Positions 26,087 through 36,405 of a stretch of DNA of 64,000 nt are shown here, piece after piece. Where the stretch lies: NCBI RefSeq assembly GCF_016894445.1, contig NZ_CP056775.1:1242001-1306000 (forward strand). The letters run 5' to 3'. Every line of letters begins with the position of its first letter. Position 1 is the first letter of the stretch. The stretch is from Dyadobacter sandarakinus. GTDB lineage: Bacteria; Bacteroidota; Bacteroidia; Cytophagales; Spirosomataceae. The translations under genes were made by a program, and so were the position numbers. A model generated the notes under the pieces. That model saw only the letters and a list, made by a program, of their open reading frames with translations. It searched no databases and was not told the origin of the DNA.

Positions 26087-27193
26087 ATGCAGTCAGACTC
26101 TTTGTTCAGGCCGTTCAGCCTGAAATCACTTAATATCAAAAACCGGATCGTCATGGCCCCCATGACACGCTCATTTTCTCCCAATGGAATACCCACCGAT
26201 GTGGTGGCAGCGTATTACCAGCGCCGGGCCGAAGGCGAAGTGGGATTGATCCTTTCGGAAGGTACCGTCATCGACCGGCCTTCTTCGTCCAATGATCCTG
26301 ATATTCCGCACTTTCACGGCGAGCGGGCACTGGCCGGCTGGCAGCGTGTGATCAATGCGGTACATCAATCGGGCGGTGCGATGGCGCCGCAGATCTGGCA
26401 TATGGGGATCATGGATAACCATCATTCCGGCTGGGTTCCGCCTGTGCCTTTTGAAGGTCCGTCAGGTCTCAACCGCCAGGATTTTGTGAATGGCAATACC
26501 ATGACCGATAAGGATATTGCCGATACCATTGCCGCGTTCGGCAAGGCGGCCGCCGATGCAAAGCGCCTGGGCTTTGATACCCTTGAACTCCACGGCGCTC
26601 ACGGCTACCTGATCGACCAGTTTTTCTGGGATGTGACCAACAAGCGTACCGATATTTTTGGCGGAAAAACGCTCCCGGAACGCACGCGGTTTGCTACCGA
26701 GGTGATCCGGGAAGTGCGGAAGCAGGTAGGAGAGGATTTTCCGATCATTATCCGGTTATCGCAATTCAAGCCCTCCAACTACCAGAACAAGCTGGCAGGC
26801 AATCCGCAGGAACTGGAAGCCTGGCTCACGCCTCTTGCTGATGCCGGCGTGGACATTTTCCACTGCTCACAGCGCCGGTTCTGGGAGCCCGAGTTTGAAG
26901 GTTCCGACCTCAATTTTGCGGGTTGGGCCAAGAAGGTGAGCGGAAAAGCTACGATTACCGTAGGTTCCGTAGGTTTGACGGGTGAATTTATGGCAGCATT
27001 CCGGGGCGAAAGTTCCGAGCCAAGCTCCCTCGACGAGCTCATCCGCCGCATGGACCGGGGCGATTTCGACCTCGTAGCGGTAGGACGTCCTTTGCTAGCT
27101 GATCCATACTGGGTACAGAAAATCCGCGAGGAGCGTACCTCAGAGCTGAAAGGTTTTACCAAAGAAGCCCTGGGAGAGCTGGTATTGGGATAA
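26087..27193 (+). CDS. Old Yellow Enzyme family NADH:flavin oxidoreductase
   Basis: 368-aa FMN TIM-barrel ene-reductase of the OYE family. Signatures include IKNRIVMAPMTR near 17-28, HGAHGYLIDQFF at 169-180 (substrate-binding H169 and H172, catalytic Tyr Y174) and the C-terminal VAVGRPLLADPYWVQKI near 330-346. These enzymes reduce activated C=C bonds of electrophiles with NAD(P)H. The gene is cotranscribed with the ArsR-type regulator (14-bp gap). A strong terminator follows. Confidence 0.93.
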   Translation: MQSDSLFRPFSLKSLNIKNRIVMAPMTRSFSPNGIPTDVVAAYYQRRAEGEVGLILSEGTVIDRPSSSNDPDIPHFHGERALAGWQRVINAVHQSGGAMAPQIWHMGIMDNHHSGWVPPVPFEGPSGLNRQDFVNGNTMTDKDIADTIAAFGKAAADAKRLGFDTLELHGAHGYLIDQFFWDVTNKRTDIFGGKTLPERTRFATEVIREVRKQVGEDFPIIIRLSQFKPSNYQNKLAGNPQELEAWLTPLADAGVDIFHCSQRRFWEPEFEGSDLNFAGWAKKVSGKATITVGSVGLTGEFMAAFRGESSEPSSLDELIRRMDRGDFDLVAVGRPLLADPYWVQKIREERTSELKGFTKEALGELVLG

Positions 27194-27199
27194 AAATAC

Positions 27200-27250
27200 C
27201 TATAAACAGAAAGAGCCGGACGCATGCGCCCGGCTCTTTTCTGTTTATAG
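27200..27250. terminator. Terminator after the OYE gene
   Basis: Inverted repeat of about 20 bp with one bulge (arms 27200-27219 and 27230-27250) and a GCATGC loop core, with A/T-rich ends. It lies between the OYE gene and the convergent outer-membrane protein gene and can serve both. Confidence 0.8.
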
Positions 27251-27292
27251 CTCGATATGCAGCATTGTTACAGCACAATGCAGTATGTTTTA

Positions 27293-28402
27293 TCAAAATT
27301 TGAAAGACACCCCTGCATTCACCGAGTAATCAGCGAAAGCGGCGTCGCCCCGCACAAACGTGTTGTATTTTACTGAATTTTCCTTGTCAGTCACGCTTTG
27401 CGTACGGTTGCGGGAAAGTGCGACCGGTACACTCACGAAAAAGCTGAATTTCTGTCCCGAGTAGTTGATGCCGGGCTCAATGCTCCACACATACCCGGGC
27501 CGGCGAAAGTCGCCGCTGCCACCTACGATATCGTGCACAGGGATCCCTTCCAGCCTTGCGCCCACGGCCACGCTCAGTCCGCGCGTTACGCTGTTCACCG
27601 CATAGCTGAACCCTCCGCGTGCCATATACTGATCGGGCACACTCATGATCGCCTCATTGGCCAGTCGTGGCGTAAGCGTTTCGCGGTAAGTACGCACGCC
27701 GTTTTGTTCACGGGGATTGACGAGGTAGTAAAAGTTGCCATATACCCCAAAGTTGTGGGTCAGGTTGTAATAAGTGTTTGCCTCAACCGTAAAGCCGGTA
27801 CCGCCATCTCCCAGCTGGATCGACTGGTCTACCGTACGGAGCTCCTTGCCGCCATCCGGGCCTACATTGTACCAGTAATCCTGGTAATCGTAATCGCCGG
27901 TCGGGAGCTTGATACCCAACCCCAGCTGAATGTTCCCGCGCATGCTTTTCCGCGGATCAAAGAGCCAGTGGTAAGCCGCGATCCGCAGGTCGCCCACGCC
28001 GAATGAATGCGTGCTGTGGCGCTCGTTAAACTTGTTGGTTCCATTGATCAGCCCGTGCTCATACAGCGACGAGCGCGCATTGGAAATAACAGGCAGGTCG
28101 ATCATGATAGACCAGCGATCGTTCAGGATGCGGGTGAGATTGAAGTCCAGGGAAGCAGTATGGTTGATCACCTCCGTGTGCTGCGCCAGGCGCTCCTCGT
28201 TCTCATGCGTGCCCGAAAAGTGCCGGAAAGATTTGAAATAACGCGCACTCGTGGTGAGTACCCATTGCTTGTGCTGCGTACTGTCGGCATGCGCGAGCAT
28301 ACAGGCATTGCCGGTACTGCGGATGGCGACACAGCCTTGTGCATAGCTTTTTTGGAAAGAAATGAACCCCAGAATTATAAGCGTAAACAGATGCTTTTTC
28401 AT
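27293..28402 (-). CDS. Outer-membrane beta-barrel protein (transporter-like)
   Basis: 369 aa with a signal peptide (about 1-21, ending KSYA-Q). The body is rich in alternating hydrophobic strands typical of outer-membrane barrels (SIMIDLPVISN, GNIQLGLGIKLPTGDYDY, GFTVEANTYYNL, NFGVYGNFYYLVNP, GLSVAVGARLEGIP) and ends with a Phe (VSFKF). It is close to the MetA/phenol-degradation-type transporter family common in Cytophagales. A pair of Cys near 24 and 34 may form a disulfide. Ligand unknown. Confidence 0.78.
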   Translation of the reverse strand: MKKHLFTLIILGFISFQKSYAQGCVAIRSTGNACMLAHADSTQHKQWVLTTSARYFKSFRHFSGTHENEERLAQHTEVINHTASLDFNLTRILNDRWSIMIDLPVISNARSSLYEHGLINGTNKFNERHSTHSFGVGDLRIAAYHWLFDPRKSMRGNIQLGLGIKLPTGDYDYQDYWYNVGPDGGKELRTVDQSIQLGDGGTGFTVEANTYYNLTHNFGVYGNFYYLVNPREQNGVRTYRETLTPRLANEAIMSVPDQYMARGGFSYAVNSVTRGLSVAVGARLEGIPVHDIVGGSGDFRRPGYVWSIEPGINYSGQKFSFFVSVPVALSRNRTQSVTDKENSVKYNTFVRGDAAFADYSVNAGVSFKF

Positions 28403-28499
28403 ATCAGATAAGAGAAATTGGCCTGAGTAAATAGAAGTATTGCAGCATACGCCGGCAACAGCGTGCGCCGGAATAGGTTGAAGTTAGAAGTGCGGGAAC

Positions 28500-29042
28500 T
28501 CAGGCGGCGTCGGGTGGGGGAGCAGGAATGTCGCTGTAAACTGAAGAAAAGCAAGAGCTGTACCGGTCGGCGGGAGTGGCCGTTTTCTCCGGAAATTCAA
28601 GGATCAGGAATACAAGTCTGCGACTGCCCGACATGAATTCTTTCAGGAAGTTTTTCAGCAGATGTGAGGGAAGTTTCCGATGGGTATCAGCGGCTTGCTC
28701 ACTGATGTGCGATGCCAGTGAAATGTAGCGGTCCCGGGCATTCTGGTCGTACTCACAGTACACATACAGGGTATCATTGACAAGCTGCTGGCTACGGATC
28801 TGGTAATAATCCTGCTTGTGCCGCATGGCGCCTTCGGATGGCTCAGGGGCATCCCAGCTGTTTTGATAGGGCAGGGAAACGGGCACTTTCACTACTATAT
28901 CCTTTGAAAAACTGCTTCTCTCAATGTACTCCGCGCTCCTGACAGCAGAAAAAGACTTTTCCTCCAGCAGAAAAGCCACGGGGTAGCCCATCATGTTGTA
29001 TAGCAAAAGTCCCAGAAGTACAAAAGATATAAGTCGCCCCAA
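28500..29042 (-). CDS. Hypothetical protein with N-terminal membrane segment
   Basis: 180 aa if translated from the TTG at 29042. No ATG lies at the expected place; the next in-frame ATG is at 28994 inside the hydrophobic segment. Residues about 4-24 (LISFVLLGLLLYNMMGYPVAF) form a signal anchor. The rest is charged (VVKVPVSLPYQNSWD, then a helical stretch) and ends with a Pro- and Ala-rich tail. I do not recognise the family. The frame upstream of the TTG stays open for only about 20 codons, so this start is a judgement. Confidence 0.55.
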   Translation of the reverse strand: MGRLISFVLLGLLLYNMMGYPVAFLLEEKSFSAVRSAEYIERSSFSKDIVVKVPVSLPYQNSWDAPEPSEGAMRHKQDYYQIRSQQLVNDTLYVYCEYDQNARDRYISLASHISEQAADTHRKLPSHLLKNFLKEFMSGSRRLVFLILEFPEKTATPADRYSSCFSSVYSDIPAPPPDAA

Positions 29043-29405
29043 ATGCCGGATATGTTTCTTGGTTGATGCAAATGTAATTAAATACAGGAAAAATACGCAT
29101 TATCATGGAGCTTTAAAGCCGCTTTCAATGCACGGCTCACGCAGGAACAAACAACTTTCAGACTCCTGATCTTCCCCAGGTTGAACCCGGGCGTGGGTGT
29201 AGTTTTCTTTGTTTTTTATGTGAAAGTATTAGTTGTTCTATTTTATCCTTTTCTATTTTTATAAAATTTTCAACTGCCGGTAGATATTAAGTTAAAATTT
29301 TAATTTGTATTTCAGTATAAATGTAGAATATAGATCATTTCGGGTACATGATTTAACTATATTGTATCCGATTTCACTCTATTACTCATTTTAACTAAAA
29401 ACAGC
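29043..29405. other. Intergenic region upstream of the exported aminotransferase
   Basis: 363 bp between divergent genes. The right 200 bp are very AT-rich and should contain the promoter of the aminotransferase gene. No RNA gene, convincing promoter box or repeat was recognised. Confidence 0.5.
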
Positions 29406-30617
29406 ATGAATCAACCAGTGAACCGCCGCAGCGCATTGAAGACGGGCCTGCTTACGCTTGGCAGCCTGGCAGCACTGCCGCAGCTTGGCAAAGCCGCAGC
29501 CATGCATTACAATGATGGTGCATTTAACGACGCGCCCCTCTCGCTCGATCCCGAAATGCGAATCTTCCGCAGCCCGATGGTACGTGAACATTTTTTGGAA
29601 AACAATGCACCCAAACCCAAGATTGTCACCAAGCTGAGCTCCAATGAAAACCCCTACGGTCCGCCCAAATCTGCTCAGGATGCCATCGCAGAATCTGCCA
29701 AAAGAGGGAACCGCTATGCCTGGCAGGAAATGTACGACCTGGTTGATAAAATTGCTAAGAAAGAAGGTGTGACCGCCGAGAACATCATGATGGGGCCCGG
29801 CTCCTCCGACCTGCTTGAAAAAACGGCCCTGGTGCTCTTCAAGGATGGCGGCAACGTGGTTTCAGCAGATCCCTGCTACATGTCGCTGGTTAATGTGGCC
29901 AAGTCTGTAGGTGCTACCTGGAAGGCCATACCCTGCAAATCCGATTGGTCGCACGACCTCAAAGCCATGGAAGCAGCCATCGACAAGGATACGAAGCTGG
30001 TGTACATCTGCAACCCCAATAACCCGACCGGCGCCATTACATCCGGCAAGGAGCTCCTCGATTTCTGCTCGCGCGTGTCCGAGAAGGTACCTGTGTTTGT
30101 GGACGAGGCCTACCTCGAACTGGCCGAAGGTGCGGATACGCAGAGCATGGTGTCGCTGGTAGCACAGGGCAAAAATGTGATGGTGGCGCGGACATTCTCG
30201 AAAATCATGGGCATGGCAGGTATACGCGTGGGATACATGGCCGCATTGCCGGCTACACTTGAAAAAATTCAGAAGATAACGCGCGGCGGAATGGGCATTG
30301 CCTACACGTCGATCTTTGCGGCTTCGGCCAGTATGGACGACCATGCATTTCAGGATATGACCCGCAAGCAGAATACGGAAGCGAGGCAATACCTGTGTTC
30401 CAATCTGGATAAAATGGGCTATCAATACATTCCTTCCTATACCAACTTTGTCATTTTCCCGATCAACATGCCCGGTAAGGAGCTGCTTGGCAAAATGAGT
30501 GCGAAAGGGATCGGGGTGAAAGCTTACGATATCCTTAACAAGCCGTGGTGCCGGGTGAGCATTGGTACAATGGACGAAATGAAGCAGTTTGTGGGTGCAT
30601 TGCAGGAACTCAGCTGA
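29406..30617 (+). CDS. Tat-exported HisC-like aminotransferase
   Basis: 403-aa PLP-dependent class I/II aminotransferase similar to histidinol-phosphate aminotransferases. A twin-arginine-like N-terminus (NRRSALKTG at 6-14, then a hydrophobic stretch to an Ala-rich cleavage region near 30) predicts export. PLP residues are intact: N206 in NPNNPTG, D233 in FVDEAY and K266 in ARTFSKIMG. Export of a folded, cofactor-loaded enzyme suits Tat. The substrate is unknown and a true histidine-pathway role is unlikely because of its location. A terminator follows. Confidence 0.87.
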   Translation: MNQPVNRRSALKTGLLTLGSLAALPQLGKAAAMHYNDGAFNDAPLSLDPEMRIFRSPMVREHFLENNAPKPKIVTKLSSNENPYGPPKSAQDAIAESAKRGNRYAWQEMYDLVDKIAKKEGVTAENIMMGPGSSDLLEKTALVLFKDGGNVVSADPCYMSLVNVAKSVGATWKAIPCKSDWSHDLKAMEAAIDKDTKLVYICNPNNPTGAITSGKELLDFCSRVSEKVPVFVDEAYLELAEGADTQSMVSLVAQGKNVMVARTFSKIMGMAGIRVGYMAALPATLEKIQKITRGGMGIAYTSIFAASASMDDHAFQDMTRKQNTEARQYLCSNLDKMGYQYIPSYTNFVIFPINMPGKELLGKMSAKGIGVKAYDILNKPWCRVSIGTMDEMKQFVGALQELS

Positions 30618-30640
30618 GTTTTTCTTGTTTACCGGCCCGT

Positions 30641-30677
30641 GATCCGCAGCTGCTCCGGCGGCTGCGGATCTTTTTTT
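30641..30677 (+). terminator. Terminator after the aminotransferase
   Basis: 13-bp inverted repeat with one mismatch (GATCCGCAGCTGC and GCGGCTGCGGATC, arms 30641-30653 and 30658-30670, 4-nt loop) followed by TTTTTTT. A classic Rho-independent terminator. Confidence 0.9.
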
Positions 30678-30775
30678 ATCTGTGAAATCTTGGCACTTCG
30701 TTCAACTTTGGCGTGAATTCTTAGTATTTTCCTGATATCAAGTACTCTTTCCGGTATTACCTGACCGAATATTCC

Positions 30776-33700
30776 ATGCGCTGGCTGTTGTTGAGCTTTT
30801 TCTGCCTTTCACTTTTTAGCTGCGGTCCCTCGCTTCCGGACGATGTAGCGCTGGCGATGGATGAGCTGCCCGAAACACTCGATTACAATCTGCACGTAAA
30901 GCCGGTACTGTCGGATAAATGCTTCGCCTGCCATGGTCCTGATAAGGCCAAACAAAAAGCGGGATTGCGCCTCGATGTACGCGAGGCTGCCTACGCCAAC
31001 CTTCCCGAGCATTCGGGCAAGGTGGCGATTGATCCCGGAAAGCTGCGGAACAGCGAGGTTTTCCGACGCATTATCTCGGACGACCCCGATTACGTGATGC
31101 CTACTCCCGATTCGCACCTGAGCCTTACGCCCAAAGAAAAGGCGGTCCTGATCAGGTGGATTGAAGAAGGGGCCGAGTACAAGCCGCATTGGGCATTTGT
31201 AAAACCGGAGAAAAAGAAAATTCCGCAGGTACAGAATGAAAGGTGGCCGCGGAATGCCATCGACTATTTTGTATTGGCAAAACTGGATCAGGAAAAGATG
31301 GTGCCTTCCCCTGAGGCCGACCGCGAAACATTGCTGCGGCGGCTCTCGCTGGATCTTACGGGACTGCCTCCTACGATGGCTGAGACCGACAATTTCCTGA
31401 AAGATCAATCCGAAAAAGCCTACGAAAAACAAGTGGACCGACTGCTCGCCTCACCGCATTATGGGGAGAAAATGGCAGTGGACTGGCTCGATCTGGCGAG
31501 GTTTGCGGATTCGCATGGTTATACGGTGGACCGGCTCCGCGACATGTCCCCCTACCGCGATTGGGTAATTAATGCATTTAACCGGAATATGCGGTACGAC
31601 AGGTTTATCCACTGGCAGCTGGCAGGCGACCTGATGCCCGCGCCCACCCGGGACATGCGCATTGCGACGGCATTCAACCGCAATCACCAGCAAAATGTGG
31701 AAGGCGGGATCATTGAAGAAGAGTTTCAGACCGAGTACGTGGTGGATCGTACCAATACGTTCGGGGATGCAATGCTGGGCCTGTCGGTGGGCTGTGCCAA
31801 GTGCCACGACCATAAGTATGATCCCATTTCACAGAAGAACTACTATCAGCTTTTCAGTTTTTTTAACAATGTAAAAGAAGCAGGACAGATCTCCTGGGAC
31901 GATGCCCTGCCCACACCCACCTTGCTGCTGCCGACACCACAGCAGGAGCGCATGCTGAAACATATCCGTACCCTGGAAAGCGAGCAGCAGGTCGCCCTCA
32001 CCTCGGCAGCGCAAAGTGCTCAGAAAGACTTTGAAAAATGGAAAAACTCGGAGGCTTATCACGCATTGACCAAACAAAAGCTACCTGCCACAGGTCTGGT
32101 AGCCCTGTACAACTTCGATTCAGGTACCCTCCGAAACAGTGTCAATCCGCGCCAAAACGGAATTATGAAGCGGGAGTCGGGGCAAACCGGCGACCAGCCT
32201 GAGCTTATCCAACACGATGCAGGCAAAGCGCTGGCCATGAACGGGGACGTGTTCCTCGACCTGGATAAGGTGGGTGTTTTCCGTAAATCAGAAACTTTTA
32301 CAATCGGCATCCGTACCTGGATCCCCGCAGAACTCGATGAGGGGGTGATTTTTCATAAAAGTCTGGCTGAGCGGCTTTACAACTTCCGGGGTTTTCACCT
32401 GTACCTGAAAAAAGATCGCCTCGAACTCAACATGGCGCATACCGCGCCGTCCAATGCGATTACCCGCTTGTCTGCGCGCGGCATTCCCCGCAACCGGTGG
32501 ATTCACCTCACCATGACTTACGACGGCTCCTCCCGGGCAGCCGGTATGCGGCTGTTTGTGGATGGGTCGGAAATGCCGCTTGAAACGACGATGGACCAGC
32601 TTACCAAAGATATTTTGTTCAAAATGGACAAGCAGCCGGGTTTGCAGGTAGGAGGGTGGTGGCGCGGCAAGGGCTTTAAAGGCGGGCGCGTGGACGATCT
32701 GGCGGTATATAACCGGTCACTTTCACCACTCGAAGTACGGGTTCTCGCAGGAAAGGAAAGCTGGGAGAATATCCTCGCACCCGGCCATGTGGACCAGCAA
32801 ATGTTACAGGAATATTACTGGTCGGCGGTTTCACCGGTGGCCCGGGAGATGCGCACGCGCCTGAGAGCAACGCGTACCATGCTGGCAGACTCGGCAGAAA
32901 ACCTGGAAGAGCTCATGGTCATGCAGGAGATGTCCAGGCCCAAACCCGCTTTTTTACTGCTGCGCGGCAGCTATGATGCACCGGGTGAACGGGTGTATCC
33001 TGCCACACCGGCTGCCATCGCGCCTTTTCCGGCGCATTTGCCTAAAAACCGGTACGGACTCGCCTTGTGGCTTACCGGCAAAGATCATCCGCTCACAGCC
33101 CGTGTCGCGGTGAACCGCTTCTGGCAGAACTTCTTTGGTACCGGCATTGTAAAAACAACCGAGGACTTCGGGAACCAGGGCGAACTGCCTTCGCACCCCG
33201 AGCTGCTCGACTGGCTTGCGGTCACATTCAGGGAGTCGGGCTGGAATGTGAAGGCATTGAACAAAATGATCGTTATGTCGGCTGCTTACCGGCAGCAAAC
33301 CCGGGCCAACAGGACGCAGCGTGAAAAAGATCCTGAAAACCGCCTGCTCGCACGCGGCCCTTCCGGCCGGCTTACCGCTGAGATGCTTCGCGACAATGCA
33401 TTGATGGCGAGCGGATTGCTTGACATGCGTATTGGGGGAAAAAGTGTAAAGCCTTACCAGCCCGACGGACTCTGGGAGATCAACAATACAACTTACCAGG
33501 CGGATACCGGCCGCTCGGTATACCGCCGGAGCCTGTATGTGCTGGTCAAAAGGTCTGTCCCGAATCCTACGCTGGGCACATTTGACGCAACGTCCCGGAG
33601 CTTTTGTGTAGTGAGAAGACAGAAAACCAACACGCCGCTGCAAGCTTTGGTAACCCTGAACGATCCTACTTTTAACGAAGCTATGAAAGTTATGGGAGAG

Positions 33701-33973
33701 CAGATGACGCGCATGGGCAGCGGGCCGGCCGCCATCACAGCAGCTTACCGAAAACTCACAGGCACGCGTCCGGCTCCCGCAGCGTTGAAGCTGCTGCTCG
33801 CCATGCAACATGCCGAGCTGGAAAAGTTCAGGAAAAATCCCGCGAAAACCGCCGGCTGGCTGAAAGAAGGCCAGTACCAGGTTGACAAGCACCTTGACAA
33901 AGCTGCGATAGCGGCCAATGCCGTAGTAGCCAGTACCATTCTTAACTCCGACGCAGCCCTAACCCGCAGATAA
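30776..33973 (+). CDS. DUF1549/DUF1553 planctomycete-type cytochrome with LamG insert
   Basis: 1065-aa lipoprotein (lipobox LSLFSC, Cys16). Layout: PSCyt1 domain with haem motif CFACH at 49-53; DUF1549 (PSCyt2) with a second CxxCH in [12 protein letters not shown] near 344; a LamG/concanavalin A-like segment at about 435-650 ([11 protein letters not shown] ... [24 protein letters not shown] region); and DUF1553 (PSD1) to the end ([24 protein letters not shown] near 765). The family is abundant in Planctomycetes and is linked to polysaccharide breakdown, but its reaction is not established. It is cotranscribed with the DUF1501 gene 2 bp downstream. Confidence 0.9.
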   Translation: MRWLLLSFFCLSLFSCGPSLPDDVALAMDELPETLDYNLHVKPVLSDKCFACHGPDKAKQKAGLRLDVREAAYANLPEHSGKVAIDPGKLRNSEVFRRIISDDPDYVMPTPDSHLSLTPKEKAVLIRWIEEGAEYKPHWAFVKPEKKKIPQVQNERWPRNAIDYFVLAKLDQEKMVPSPEADRETLLRRLSLDLTGLPPTMAETDNFLKDQSEKAYEKQVDRLLASPHYGEKMAVDWLDLARFADSHGYTVDRLRDMSPYRDWVINAFNRNMRYDRFIHWQLAGDLMPAPTRDMRIATAFNRNHQQNVEGGIIEEEFQTEYVVDRTNTFGDAMLGLSVGCAKCHDHKYDPISQKNYYQLFSFFNNVKEAGQISWDDALPTPTLLLPTPQQERMLKHIRTLESEQQVALTSAAQSAQKDFEKWKNSEAYHALTKQKLPATGLVALYNFDSGTLRNSVNPRQNGIMKRESGQTGDQPELIQHDAGKALAMNGDVFLDLDKVGVFRKSETFTIGIRTWIPAELDEGVIFHKSLAERLYNFRGFHLYLKKDRLELNMAHTAPSNAITRLSARGIPRNRWIHLTMTYDGSSRAAGMRLFVDGSEMPLETTMDQLTKDILFKMDKQPGLQVGGWWRGKGFKGGRVDDLAVYNRSLSPLEVRVLAGKESWENILAPGHVDQQMLQEYYWSAVSPVAREMRTRLRATRTMLADSAENLEELMVMQEMSRPKPAFLLLRGSYDAPGERVYPATPAAIAPFPAHLPKNRYGLALWLTGKDHPLTARVAVNRFWQNFFGTGIVKTTEDFGNQGELPSHPELLDWLAVTFRESGWNVKALNKMIVMSAAYRQQTRANRTQREKDPENRLLARGPSGRLTAEMLRDNALMASGLLDMRIGGKSVKPYQPDGLWEINNTTYQADTGRSVYRRSLYVLVKRSVPNPTLGTFDATSRSFCVVRRQKTNTPLQALVTLNDPTFNEAMKVMGEQMTRMGSGPAAITAAYRKLTGTRPAPAALKLLLAMQHAELEKFRKNPAKTAGWLKEGQYQVDKHLDKAAIAANAVVASTILNSDAALTRR

Positions 33974-33975
33974 CC

Positions 33976-35493
33976 ATGTCACAACATCACGATGACGAGT
34001 TCAGGATCAATCACCCGGATTTTGACCGGCTTCACCGCCAGATGGATCGCCGGCGGTTCCTTACGCGAACTTCACTCGGGCTGGGTGCGCTGGCCATGGG
34101 ATCACTGCTCGGGGCCGACAAGCTTTCCGGAGCCAGGGCCACAATGGGTGCCGGGGCTCCGGGCAAAACGCTGGAGGAGGATATACTTGGCGCACTTCCC
34201 CACATAGCGCCCAAAGCCAAGCGGGTCGTGTACCTTTTTATGAGCGGGGGACCTTCCCAATTTGAAACATTCGATTACAAGCCCGCACTGGTGAAGCTGG
34301 CCGGACAGAACCTGCCCGACTCCGTCAGGAAGGGTCAGCGGCTTACAGGAATGAGTGCCAATCAGAGTGACCTGCCCGTCGTGCCGTCGGTTTACCATTT
34401 TAATCAACATGGAAAAAATGGTACCTGGGTGAGCGAGCTGCTGCCTTATACGGCCAAAGTGGTGGATGAACTTTGTATTGTAAAATCAATTTATTCCGAG
34501 GCCATCAACCACGATCCGGCCATTACTTTTTTTCAGACCGGCAACCAGCTTCCTGGTCGCCCGTCCATCGGATCGTGGGTGAGCTATGGTCTGGGTTCGG
34601 ACAATAAGAACCTGCCTGCTTTCATTGTGCTTGTCTCCAAAAACGGGTCGAAGGACCAGCCTCTGTATGCACGGCTTTGGGGAAACGGGTTTTTACCATC
34701 CGAGCACCAGGGTGTACAGTTCCGCTCGGGAAAGGACCCTGTGTTGTTCCTGAATAATCCGGAAGGGTACGACGGGCAGGACCGCAAACAAATGCTCGAC
34801 TATCTTACACGCCTCAACCATCTGCAGAATGAAACCTATGGAGACCCGGAGGTAGATGCGCGCATTGCACAATATGAAATGGCCTATCGCATGCAGACCT
34901 CGGTGCCGGAGGTGATGGACATCCGCAACGAGCCTGACGAAGTTTTTGACCTGTATGGTCCCGACAGCCGCGATTCGGGTACCTATGCAGCAAACTGCCT
35001 CCTGGCGCGTAAGCTGCTCGAAAAGGATGTAAAATTTGTTCAGCTCTATCATCAGGGATGGGACAACCACGGCGGGCTTCCCAAAGGTATCGCTGAGCAA
35101 TGCAAAAAGACAGATCAGGCAACAGCTGCATTGATCGTAGACCTGAAAAGACGGGGATTGCTGGACGACACGCTGGTGATCTGGGGCGGCGAGTTTGGCC
35201 GCACGGTTTACTCGCAGGGAAAGCTGACGGCCACGGACTACGGTCGCGACCATCATCCGCGCTGCTTTACCATGTGGATGGCCGGCGCTGGCGTGAAGCC
35301 CGGCATTACGTTCGGTGAAACAGATGATTTCAGTTACAATATTGTCAAAGATCCGGTACATGTCCATGACTTCCAGGCTACCCTTATGCACCTCATGGGC
35401 GTGGATCATGAAAGGCTTACGTACAAGTACCAGGGCCGCAGGTTCAGGTTGACGGATGTTCACGGACAGTTGGTCAAAGGTATTCTGGCATAG
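33976..35493 (+). CDS. DUF1501 domain protein, Tat-exported
   Basis: 505 aa of the DUF1501 family (alkaline phosphatase/sulfatase-like fold). The Tat signal RRRFLTRTSLGLG lies at about 25-37 after a 22-residue polar lead. Family blocks are seen: AKRVVYLFMSGGPSQFETFDYKP near 78-100, FVQLYHQGWDNHGG near 355 and WGGEFGRT near 402. The DUF1549/DUF1553-DUF1501 pair is a recurring two-gene unit in Planctomycetes and Bacteroidota. The 2-bp spacing implies tight translational coupling. Confidence 0.9.
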   Translation: MSQHHDDEFRINHPDFDRLHRQMDRRRFLTRTSLGLGALAMGSLLGADKLSGARATMGAGAPGKTLEEDILGALPHIAPKAKRVVYLFMSGGPSQFETFDYKPALVKLAGQNLPDSVRKGQRLTGMSANQSDLPVVPSVYHFNQHGKNGTWVSELLPYTAKVVDELCIVKSIYSEAINHDPAITFFQTGNQLPGRPSIGSWVSYGLGSDNKNLPAFIVLVSKNGSKDQPLYARLWGNGFLPSEHQGVQFRSGKDPVLFLNNPEGYDGQDRKQMLDYLTRLNHLQNETYGDPEVDARIAQYEMAYRMQTSVPEVMDIRNEPDEVFDLYGPDSRDSGTYAANCLLARKLLEKDVKFVQLYHQGWDNHGGLPKGIAEQCKKTDQATAALIVDLKRRGLLDDTLVIWGGEFGRTVYSQGKLTATDYGRDHHPRCFTMWMAGAGVKPGITFGETDDFSYNIVKDPVHVHDFQATLMHLMGVDHERLTYKYQGRRFRLTDVHGQLVKGILA

Positions 35494-35532
35494 AAATTTG
35501 CCTTGACAAAGCACTAACCAAATCACGAAAAC

Positions 35533-36393
35533 ATGCATATTGTACTCGGTGCTTCCGGACAGGTCGGCTCGGCTGTTGTCAAAAAACTGATCGATAAGAA
35601 CGTTCCCGTGCGGGCCATTGTCCGCAGTGAAGAAAAGGTCATGAACCTGCTCGCCATGGGAGCCGAAGTTGCAGTCGCCGATGCCCGGGACCTGCCCTCG
35701 CTGCAAAAGGCATTTCAGGGTGGCACTTCGCTCTTTGTACTGACACCCGAAACGGGCCAGGAGCTGGATGTGCTTGGAGAAACGTCGGTGATCCTGGAAA
35801 ACTACCGGCATGCGTGGGAGGGAGCTGGCATTGACCGGCTCGTAGGACTTTCCTCCATTGGTGCGCAGCATGACCATGGTACCGGCAATCTGCTGATGTC
35901 CAACCTGCTCGAACATGCCTTTGATGGCATGCGCGTGCACAAGACCTTTATCCGCCCGGCCTATTTTTTCAGCAACTGGCTGGCTTTTTTGCCGGTTATT
36001 AAAGAAAGTGGCATCCTGCCGACCTATTTTCCGCTTGACCTTGCCATACCCATGGTTGCCCCGCTGGAAGTAGCCACATGCATCGTGAATGAAATGTTGC
36101 TGGACGTTGAAAAACCAAGAACAAAAACCGTGGAAGTACTCGGACCGGGCTTGTACACATCCCTGGATGTAGCAGAGGCTTTTTCGGACGCTTTGAACAC
36201 GGAGGTGGTACCCAGCAGGATTCCGCGGGAGCTTTGGAGCAGCAGCCTGGCACAGATCGGGTTTACGCCGGACGCCATCCGCAACTTTATAGAAATGACC
36301 GATGCCGTGATTGACGGGAGAGCTGCCGCGGAGGGTGTTGATACCATTTATACCAAAGTAACCCTCCGGGAATTTATTAAAGCATCGGTTTAG
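35533..36393 (+). CDS. NmrA-like NAD(P)-binding protein
   Basis: 286-aa atypical SDR of the NmrA/NAD(P)H-binding group. It starts directly with the Rossmann motif (MHIVLGASGQVGSAVV, glycines at 6-12). Lines such as LFVLTPETGQE and GLSSIGAQHDHGTGN are typical of quinone-oxidoreductase-like and NmrA proteins. No catalytic YxxxK is evident. It is the second NmrA-like gene in the window and only distantly similar to the one at 4174. It follows DUF1501 by 39 bp. Confidence 0.85.
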   Translation: MHIVLGASGQVGSAVVKKLIDKNVPVRAIVRSEEKVMNLLAMGAEVAVADARDLPSLQKAFQGGTSLFVLTPETGQELDVLGETSVILENYRHAWEGAGIDRLVGLSSIGAQHDHGTGNLLMSNLLEHAFDGMRVHKTFIRPAYFFSNWLAFLPVIKESGILPTYFPLDLAIPMVAPLEVATCIVNEMLLDVEKPRTKTVEVLGPGLYTSLDVAEAFSDALNTEVVPSRIPRELWSSSLAQIGFTPDAIRNFIEMTDAVIDGRAAAEGVDTIYTKVTLREFIKASV

Positions 36394-36405
36394 GATCATT
36401 TTTAA

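Noticed and set aside
4174-36393. The two NmrA-like genes as a recent duplication
   Set aside because: They differ in length and in nearly all sequence beyond the Rossmann motif, so they are distant family members.
34693-36399. Minus-strand open frame of 568 codons across DUF1501 and NmrA genes
   Set aside because: Antisense to two clear genes and crosses their boundary; translation has no domain and is Cys- and His-rich.
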